Below, in pieces: positions 29,121-32,574 of a stretch of 32,574 nt of DNA. The DNA is from CAMNAO01 sp045605145 (GTDB taxonomy: Bacteria > Bacillota > Clostridia > Oscillospirales > Oscillospiraceae): the NCBI GenBank assembly GCA_045605145.1, contig JAZUPH010000065.1, positions 1 through 32,574 of the forward strand. The letters run 5' to 3'. A program made the translations under genes and the position numbers. Every line of letters begins with the position of its first letter. Position 1 is the stretch's first letter. Under the pieces are notes generated by a model. It did not search any database, was not told where the DNA came from, and was given only the letters and a program-made list of their open reading frames with translations.

Positions 29121-30332
29121 ATGGGCAACAGAAAGTTATTTATACGAATAGTATGCATCTTTCTTGCCGTGGCTCTGTCCCTGTCTCTTCTTATCAGCAT
29201 CCTTGCTTCCCTGGCCGGCAGTGCATCATATTCCGATGAAATTGACCGACTTGAGACTGAGTTTCTGGCTCTCACCCAGCGCCAGCAGGAGATGGATGCC
29301 CGCATTGAGGAGCTGAAAGGTCAGGATATATCCGCACTTGACATGAAGGTTGTACTGGATGAGCAGATTTTTCTCACCCAGAGCGAGATCGACAACCTTG
29401 ATGCCCAGATAGCCATATATCAGAAAATGATCGTCACCTGGGAAGAAAAGATAGCAGACTTACAGGCGCAGGCCAATGAGCAGCTTGCCAATTATAAGCT
29501 GCGTTTGCGTGCTATGGAGGAGAACGGAGCAGTCATGTACTATTCCGTTCTCTTTGGCGCTACAAGCATGGCCGATTTTATGCAGCGCCTGGACTTTGTG
29601 CTTGAGATCATAGAGTATGACAACAATCTCTATGACAATATTATGGTGCATCAGAGCGCCCTTGACGCCGCCGAGGCTGAGCTTGCGCTGATAAATGCAG
29701 AGATCGCTGAGAAAAGCACCCAGCGCCTTGTTCTTGAGGCCCAGCTTGAGGTTGAGGTTGAGGAGGCCACTGCGGTCATTGCCCGCGTGGAAAACGACCT
29801 GAACCGTTACAAAGAGGACTTTGAGCAGATGCGTGAGGCTGAGAACCAGCTGCAGGAGAGTGTGGCGAATATGCTCATGGCTCTGCAGCGGCAGGAGTCG
29901 ACCATTGCCGCCGTCGGTACCGGCGACTTCATCTGGCCCTGTCTGAATAACAGAAACGTTACCGCACAGTACGGCATTGACCTGAACCAGATATACGGCA
30001 TCTATATGTACCACTCCGGCATAGACATAGTTGCCGAATACGGTACAAATGTTCTTGCGGCGGACGGCGGTACGGTGGTCACCGCTACCTACGATCCGTC
30101 GTTCGGCTATTATATGATCATCAACCACGGCACCGGCGCCACGACCATGTATGCTCACCTGAGCCGTATTGAGGTTTCGGCGGGCGACAGTGTGGTGCAG
30201 GGTCAGGTAATCGGCAAGGTTGGCGCCAGCGGTGCCGCCATCCAGAGCCACCTGCATTTTGAGGTCAGCGTGGCAGGTGTGCGCGTTAACCCTCTTGACT
30301 ATTACCGCAACTATACCATTGTAGGCAACTGA
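29121..30332 (+). CDS. Coiled-coil M23 (LytM-type) peptidoglycan hydrolase, EnvC-like, FtsEX-linked
   Basis: This 403-residue exported protein probably cleaves, or activates cleavage of, septal peptidoglycan under FtsEX control. An N-terminal membrane or signal segment (about 8-30) is followed by a long charged coiled coil (about 36-275) and an M23 domain (about 295-395). The zinc-binding pattern is complete: H298-S-G-I-D302 and H377-L-H379, with MYAHLSR between. E. coli EnvC lacks working zinc ligands and only activates amidases, whereas this domain could be catalytic. It starts 15 bp after ftsX behind GGTGAG. Position and architecture match the EnvC/PcsB/CwlO class of FtsEX effectors. Confidence 0.88.
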   Translation: MGNRKLFIRIVCIFLAVALSLSLLISILASLAGSASYSDEIDRLETEFLALTQRQQEMDARIEELKGQDISALDMKVVLDEQIFLTQSEIDNLDAQIAIYQKMIVTWEEKIADLQAQANEQLANYKLRLRAMEENGAVMYYSVLFGATSMADFMQRLDFVLEIIEYDNNLYDNIMVHQSALDAAEAELALINAEIAEKSTQRLVLEAQLEVEVEEATAVIARVENDLNRYKEDFEQMREAENQLQESVANMLMALQRQESTIAAVGTGDFIWPCLNNRNVTAQYGIDLNQIYGIYMYHSGIDIVAEYGTNVLAADGGTVVTATYDPSFGYYMIINHGTGATTMYAHLSRIEVSAGDSVVQGQVIGKVGASGAAIQSHLHFEVSVAGVRVNPLDYYRNYTIVGN

Positions 30333-30378
30333 GCGCTGACATGATGCGGATAACGAACGCAAACGACAGCGATTCGCC

Positions 30379-30467
30379 TTGACAATGTGGTATATAATGT
30401 GTTAGTTTTTACAGCGCCGTTGGCGTGTAAATCATACAGAATTATTAGCTGCATCCCCTGCGGATGC
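30379..30467 (+). promoter_or_regulatory. greA upstream region: candidate promoter and two leader hairpins
   Basis: The 151-bp gap contains TTGACA (30379-30384) and TATAAT (30393-30398), only 8 bp apart and so not one promoter. TTGACA with TTAGTT at 30402 has 17-bp spacing but a poor -10 box. Downstream, TTTACAGCGCC/GGCGTGTAAA (30408-30418 with 30422-30431, one bulge) and GCATCC/GGATGC (30451-30456 with 30462-30467) form stems, the second just before the AAGGAGA site. Confidence 0.4.
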
Positions 30468-30483
30468 GGAAGGAGAATGTTAA

Positions 30484-30960
30484 ATGGCAAAAGATGCAAA
30501 GTACAGAATGAGTGCAGCCCGCCTTCAAGAGCTGAAGGATGATCTGAATTATCTTCGCACACATCGCGAGAACGAGGTTGCTGAGATGATCAAACAGGCC
30601 CGTTCTTTCGGCGACCTGTCCGAGAACAGCGAGTATGATGAAGCCAAATCGGAGCAGGCCAAACTTTACGCCCGCATCGATGAGCTTGAGGATCTTATCG
30701 CCAACGCCGAAGTGGTGGAGAAGAGCGGTACCGCCGACAAGATCGGCATCGGCAGCACCATCACTGTGCTTGATGAAGAAATGGGCGAGGAAGAGGTCTA
30801 TCAGATCGTCGGCTCTCAGGAGGCCGACCCCATTAACGGCAAGATCTCCGACGCATCCCCGCTGGGCAGGGCTCTGTTCGGCTGTGCCGTTGGACAGGAA
30901 GTATATGTGGATGCCCCCAGCGGAAAGCTGAAGTTCCGCGTTGTCAGCATCCATAACTGA
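30484..30960 (+). CDS. greA: Transcription elongation factor GreA
   Basis: GreA binds the RNA polymerase secondary channel and stimulates cleavage of backtracked RNA. The 158-residue protein has the N-terminal antiparallel coiled coil (about 1-75) with FGDLSENSEYDEAK, which carries the acidic tip residues. A C-terminal FKBP-like domain follows, with YQIVGSQEADP and ISDASPLGRALFG. Length and motifs are canonical. ATG 30484 follows AAGGAGAA. lysS starts 13 bp after the stop, and the greA-lysS pair is a common operon in Firmicutes. Confidence 0.97.
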   Translation: MAKDAKYRMSAARLQELKDDLNYLRTHRENEVAEMIKQARSFGDLSENSEYDEAKSEQAKLYARIDELEDLIANAEVVEKSGTADKIGIGSTITVLDEEMGEEEVYQIVGSQEADPINGKISDASPLGRALFGCAVGQEVYVDAPSGKLKFRVVSIHN

Positions 30961-30973
30961 TTTGGAGATAATT

Positions 30974-32473
30974 ATGGCAGAAATTACTGAAAACACCGCT
31001 GTCGCCGCCGCTCAGGAGCTTTCCGAGATCCTCGCTGTGCGCCGCGAAAAGCTCAACAAGCTGGTTGAGGCGGGCAACGATCCCTTTACCGTCACCCGCT
31101 ATGACCGCACCGCTTTTTCCCTTGATATTAAGGATAACTTCGACGATTTTGACGGCAAGACCGTCAAGGTCGCCGGCCGCATCATGTCCAAGCGCGGCAT
31201 GGGCAAGGCCATCTTTGCCGACATTGCCGACGACAAAGGCCGCATCCAGATCTATGTCCGTCTTAACGATGTGGGTGCCGATGCGTTTGAGGCTTTTAAG
31301 AAAGTCGACATCGGCGACATCATCGGCGCCGAGGGCTTTGTCTTCCGCACCAGAATGGGTGAGATCACCGTCCACTGCACCGCGCTGCAGCTTCTGGCCA
31401 AGTCTCTGCGCCCCCTGCCGGAGAAGTTCCACGGCCTGACAGATAAGGAGACCCGCTATCGCCAGCGCTATGTTGACCTTATCATGAATCCTGAGGTGCG
31501 AGACACCTTCGTTAAGCGCAGTCAGATACTTAAGGAGATCCGCGCCTATCTTGACGAGAAGGGCTTTATCGAGGTTGATACCCCCATACTCACTCCCTTT
31601 GAGATCGGTGCATCCGCCCGTCCCTTCACCACTCACCATAATACCCTTGACATGGACATGGTCCTGCGCATCGAGACCGAGCTGTATCTTAAGCGCCTTA
31701 TCGTCGGCGGTATGGAGCGTGTTTATGAAGTGGGCCGTATCTTCCGCAATGAGGGCATGGATACCAAGCACAACCCCGAGTTCACCACTATCGAGCTTTA
31801 CCAGGCATATACCGATTTCCACGGCATGATGGATCTGGTTGAAGAGATGATGAAGCGCGTCGCTCAGAAGGTCTGTGGCGGTCTGGTCGTGCCCTACCAG
31901 GGCCACGAGATTGACCTTGGCCATTGGGAGCGCCTTACCATGGTTGAAGCCGTCAAGAAGTATTCCGGCGTTGACTACAACAATTGGAACACCGATGCCG
32001 ACGCTATCGCCGCCGCCAAGGCACACCACATCGACCTGCCCGAGGTGCCCACAAAGGGCGCTATCCTGGCCGAGTTCTTCGATGCGTATGTTGAGGAGAA
32101 GCTCATCCAGCCCACCTTCATCTATGACTATCCCGTTGAGATCAGCCCCCTTGCCAAGCGCAAGCCTGATGACCCGGCCTTTACCGAGCGCTTTGAGTAT
32201 TTCATAAACGCTACTGAGTTCGGCAACGCCTTTAGTGAGCTTAATGACCCCATCGACCAGCGTGAGCGCTTTGAGCGTCAGGTTGCCGAGCGCAAGGCTC
32301 TCAACCCCGCAAGCAAGGCACAGGTTGACTATGACTACATCAACGCCCTTGAATACGGCATGGCCCCCACAGGCGGACTGGGCTTCGGCATTGACCGTCT
32401 GGTTATGCTGCTGACCAACTCCGACAGCATCCGCGACGTTCTGCTCTTCCCGACGATGAAACCGTTGGATTAA
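30974..32473 (+). CDS. lysS: Lysyl-tRNA synthetase, class II
   Basis: LysS charges tRNA-Lys with lysine at the expense of ATP. ATG 30974 follows TTGGAGA and gives 499 residues; the longer frame from 30941 runs back into greA. The N-terminal OB-fold anticodon-binding domain (about 60-165, with VKVAGRIMSKRGMGKAIFAD) precedes the class II catalytic core. Motif 2 GRIFRNEG is at residues 254-261 and motif 3 GLGFGIDRL at 468-476; the ESPLL-like region reads PVEISPLAK. Everything fits a full-length functional enzyme. No T-box or other leader is seen upstream, which suits its place behind greA. Confidence 0.97.
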   Translation: MAEITENTAVAAAQELSEILAVRREKLNKLVEAGNDPFTVTRYDRTAFSLDIKDNFDDFDGKTVKVAGRIMSKRGMGKAIFADIADDKGRIQIYVRLNDVGADAFEAFKKVDIGDIIGAEGFVFRTRMGEITVHCTALQLLAKSLRPLPEKFHGLTDKETRYRQRYVDLIMNPEVRDTFVKRSQILKEIRAYLDEKGFIEVDTPILTPFEIGASARPFTTHHNTLDMDMVLRIETELYLKRLIVGGMERVYEVGRIFRNEGMDTKHNPEFTTIELYQAYTDFHGMMDLVEEMMKRVAQKVCGGLVVPYQGHEIDLGHWERLTMVEAVKKYSGVDYNNWNTDADAIAAAKAHHIDLPEVPTKGAILAEFFDAYVEEKLIQPTFIYDYPVEISPLAKRKPDDPAFTERFEYFINATEFGNAFSELNDPIDQRERFERQVAERKALNPASKAQVDYDYINALEYGMAPTGGLGFGIDRLVMLLTNSDSIRDVLLFPTMKPLD

Positions 32474-32474
32474 G

Positions 32475-32546
32475 AAAACCCGGTAATATCAAGGTTTTTC
32501 GGTGGTGTAAATAGTCTAACAGGCAAATTTACCCCGGGTTTACCCC
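32475..32546. other. lysS 3' flank with a weak stem-loop and an 8-bp direct repeat
   Basis: Directly after the lysS stop, AAAACC (32475-32480) can pair with GGTTTT (32493-32498), a weak stem with hardly any T-run beyond it. TTTACCCC occurs twice, at 32528-32535 and 32539-32546. The window ends at 32574, so what lies beyond is unknown. It could be an incomplete terminator region or one end of an insertion site; neither is supported further. Confidence 0.3.
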
Positions 32547-32574
32547 AACTGAAATGAATTTCCATAAACACTTA

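Noticed and set aside
30379..30398. Single promoter made of TTGACA and TATAAT before greA
   Set aside because: The 8-bp spacing is incompatible with sigma-A recognition of both boxes.

Overview
The window (about 55% G+C by eye) looks like chromosomal core DNA of a Gram-positive anaerobe of the class Clostridia, most likely an Oscillospirales/Ruminococcaceae-type lineage. The reasons are a MurE with the meso-DAP motif DNPR, a PASTA-bearing division transpeptidase, a DUF4830-like protein, a CdaR/PucR-like regulator beside ftsEX, strong AGGAGG-type ribosome binding sites and sigma-A promoters. No prophage, integrase, transposase or CRISPR array is visible. The species cannot be named from the sequence alone.

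Layout. (1) 1-9411, plus strand: a division and cell wall (dcw) cluster. It runs from the 3' end of a PASTA transpeptidase through murE, mraY, ftsW/spoVE, murG, murA and ftsQ to ftsZ, which has its own promoter and a strong terminator. murF, murD, murC, murB and ftsA are not in the stretch. (2) 9442-10715: an RlmI-type rRNA methyltransferase with a terminator shared with (3), a convergent minus-strand gene for an ArsP_2-type putative metal exporter (10742-11611). (4) 11750-12087: a 170-bp array of short hairpins separated by ATGATG/CATCAT, then a minus-strand tRNA-Leu(GAG) with its own terminator and a perfect consensus promoter. (5) 12142-24982: head-to-head with the tRNA, the transcription/translation block rpoB-rpoC, then rpsL-rpsG-fusA-tuf from a second strong promoter, ending in a terminator after tuf. 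(6) 24999-26277: a minus-strand DUF4830-like membrane-anchored protein divergent from rsuA. (7) 26431-30332: a CdaR/PucR-like regulator, ftsE, ftsX and a coiled-coil M23 (EnvC-like) peptidase, probably one operon. (8) 30484-32473: greA and lysS, followed by about 100 bp with short repeats at the window edge.

How the genes work together. Regions 1 and 7 build and split the septum. MurA and MurE act in the cytosol, MraY and MurG make lipids I and II, FtsW and the transpeptidase polymerise and cross-link, FtsQ and FtsZ assemble the divisome, and FtsEX probably gates the M23 hydrolase. Region 5 supplies RNA polymerase, two 30S proteins and two elongation factors; rlmI, rsuA, greA, lysS and the tRNA belong to the same gene-expression machinery. 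Most genes are ordinary. The least expected feature is the hairpin array at 11750-11919. Secondary points are the reduced dcw gene set, an insertion of about 100 residues near the C-terminus of RpoC, and structured leaders in the str operon.
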